From Spirogloea muscicola (lineage: Eukaryota > Streptophyta > Zygnematophyceae > Spirogloeales > Spirogloeaceae): a stretch of 22,152 bases of DNA. The notes under the pieces were generated by a model. It made no database searches. It saw only the letters and a program-made list of their open reading frames with translations, and was not told the origin of the DNA. Made by a program: the position numbers and the translations under genes. Below are positions 20,701 through 22,152 of the stretch, one piece after another (the stretch's first letter is position 1; the number at the start of each line of letters is the position of its first letter). Where the stretch lies: NCBI GenBank assembly GCA_009602725.1, contig WELB01000017.1, positions 301,987 through 324,138 of the forward strand, given 5' to 3'.

Positions 20701-22079
20701 GGAATGATTCTGTGTTCAGGATAGCTGAGGTTGTGAAGTCGTGATCACCATGGTCAAAAAGCTCTCCTAATGGGCTGGAAGAGTTTGTTCGCCGTGCTTG
20801 CTTCCCATCGACTGCGTCAAATGTCTGCGCACCACGAGCAGTGAATCAAGCACACTTCCTGCTTAGCTCTACTCTGCCTCAGTACAGCTTTCTCCTTGGT
20901 GAGACGTGACAGGTTCAACTCTGCATCCTTTGTTGCTGGGGTTTCACAACGTAAACAAAGTGCTCTGTACAGTCAGAAGCTACCAAGCACGAAGAAAGAT
21001 GGACCAAGCAGTAATTACGTACTTACCTGATAAAGGAAGAGGAAGAGACCGTGAATGAAGTATATCCATTGTGGGGATGGTGTTACCAATCGCGGTGAAT
21101 AATACTGGACAGTCAGTGCACTCTCCAAATTAATACAACTCAAGAAGCTGCAGAAGACATGTACTAAGCCCCAGATTGCAATATGTTCTTTCTGGGACAC
21201 TGGAAGCTGGACACTGGTTCACACCACAACACACTTACATAGCTTATCAAGCCAGAAGCAACAATGAAGCCAAAGCCCATCAAGGTGACCTGCATATGAG
21301 AGATAGCCACAGCTCCAGATGATTCCAGAGCAAGGGTTCTTGTGTGTAACGAAGTCTCTAGAGGACTCTTGGCTATGAGCAACCCAAAACTTGCATGCAT
21401 ACGACTGTGCTGCACAACTGGACAGGAGGGTCTATCCAGTGGCCATTCTGTCCTAAGTGCCCTGATTAACCTACCAGCAGCTAGATTTTTAACCATGTCA
21501 CAACCTCTAAAAGCGGAAGGAGAAATATGCATATGCGTATCGTGAGTTTTCAGCTCAGCCAATCACAGCTGTGGACAGGCTGTGCTGTGCAAGTACGACC
21601 GAGCAGCTTGCAAGTTGCGCAGCACTTTGACGGTCTGGGCAGTGCAGCGGCAGAGACGAACACAGGCTCACCGTGTTTGGCCTGTCAACAGGGACAATAG
21701 CAAACAAAAGGCTCAGATGTTGTTGGGAAAGGCACGAGCTCGGCCAGACCACGAAAGCCTATATGAGCCATTTGAGCAGATGGGCAAGCGATAATGTGGA
21801 TCCCCACCGATATTCCCATGTCGTCCTTCATTCGTCGACACAAAAGGCTGTGTAACTAAGCCTGCACTGGCGTCGCAGGGGACCTCCTGGAGCTGCTGCG
21901 GTCATGGGCTCGGCGGGCGGGGCGGGCCAGGCGTTCACTCACGCGACCCAGAGGGGGAAGATGAGCACGAATTTCTGCCAGAAGGGGTTGAGGACGTATT
22001 TGGAGACGTAGGACTTGTCCAGCCCGCTGTACTTGTACTTGCGCAGCGCCTCCGCCCCGTGCTCGCTGATGTACGGCAT
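17781..22079 (-). CDS. Aminoalcohol (ethanolamine/choline) phosphotransferase
   Basis: Integral ER-membrane enzyme (CDP-alcohol phosphotransferase family) that joins CDP-ethanolamine or CDP-choline to diacylglycerol, the last Kennedy-pathway step; it matches plant AAPT closely. Exons (minus): 22079-21943, 21681-21672, 21289-21239, 21104-21027, 20824-20749, 20609-20587, 20412-20312, 20100-20006, 19787-19719, 19559-19490, 19321-19255, 19081-19041, 18898-18814, 18660-18598, 18425-18367, 18183-18131, 18027-17955, and possibly 17811-17781. All phases close. It starts [20 protein letters not shown]. The catalytic pattern DGx2ARx8Gx3Dx3D is complete: D98, G99, A102, R103, G112, D116, D120, split between exons 5 and 6. 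Further marks are [39 protein letters not shown] and [10 protein letters not shown], with many hydrophobic helices. Length is 384 residues if it stops at AGG TGA (17951) after CFR, or 393 if a strong donor there (CAG, GTGAGC) is used and exon 18 adds VRRAPRKAS. Substrate choice cannot be read from sequence. Confidence 0.95.
21672..21681 (-). other. 10-base micro-exon of the phosphotransferase gene
   Basis: G CCA AAC ACG lies between GTTGACAG and GTGAGC. It completes the Ala codon left by exon 1 and supplies Pro-Asn-Thr, giving LWVAPNTVTLMGF, which matches the conserved LW(M/V)xPNxxTLxGF of the family. Without it the reading frame and the conserved PN pair are both lost. Confidence 0.88.
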
Positions 22080-22152
22080 CGCGGCGCGCCGGCGAGGAGT
22101 GCCGCCGCGGCCGTGCCGGCACGCCGGAGGGCCCGCAGGGCGGCGGCGGCGG
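22080..22152. promoter_or_regulatory. GC-rich 5' flank of the phosphotransferase gene
   Basis: The last 73 bases are almost pure G/C with GGC repeats at the end. They precede the ATG at 22079 (minus strand) and should hold its 5' UTR or core promoter, cut by the window edge. No TATA-like element is visible. Confidence 0.5.

Noticed and set aside
1-22152. CRISPR arrays, insertion sequences, prophage or bacterial operons
   Set aside because: No regularly spaced repeats, transposase or integrase reading frames were seen, and the gene structures are clearly eukaryotic with spliceosomal introns.

Overview
The window is eukaryotic nuclear DNA. I infer a green alga, probably trebouxiophyte-like. 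Reasons: genes are split into many short exons (19 to 342 bases, plus one of 10) by introns of about 110-360 bases that nearly all run GT to AG. Acceptors are often TGCAG. Each confident 5' gene end lies in a very GC-rich block while introns and 3' ends are much less GC-rich. TGTAA motifs, the usual green-algal poly(A) signal, follow some genes. The protein families are of plant type (nodulin-like MFS transporter, tandem thioredoxin/GST_N-fold protein, plant-like aminoalcohol phosphotransferase). No bacterial operon, phage, CRISPR, tRNA or rRNA was seen.

Layout. 1-1678: GC-rich start with a G16 run, then a non-coding or decayed stretch with a long imperfect inverted repeat. 1679-4831 (-): bifunctional UMP synthase (OPRT then OMP decarboxylase), 8 exons. 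4832-5716: GC-rich divergent promoter region. 5717-10756 (+): nodulin-like/MFS membrane transporter, 16 exons, about 653 residues. 10757-12420: convergent 3' region without a recognisable gene. 12421-15769 (-): protein with two thioredoxin-fold/GST_N domains (CPFC and SPFC), 13 exons, about 316 residues. 15770-16877: GC-rich divergent region with a perfect G-box. 16878-17138 (+): small unrecognised ORF, with possible extra upstream exon. 17139-17780: short 3' region. 17781-22079 (-): CDP-alcohol (ethanolamine/choline) phosphotransferase, 17 or 18 exons including a 10-base micro-exon. 22080-22152: its GC-rich 5' flank.

The four main gene models were assembled by hand. Each exon was chosen by splice sites, continuous phase and agreement with the remembered family pattern, and the phases close without conflict across all four. 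The only frame problems are at two N characters in GCG-repeat tracts at the N-termini of UMP synthase and the thioredoxin-fold protein. The genes are unrelated housekeeping functions (pyrimidine synthesis, transport, redox, phospholipid synthesis) and I see no sign of one joint system. The most interesting items are at the level of gene structure: micro-exons, a GC-AG intron, a hairpin over a splice donor, an in-frame retainable intron and an uncertain C-terminal exon.
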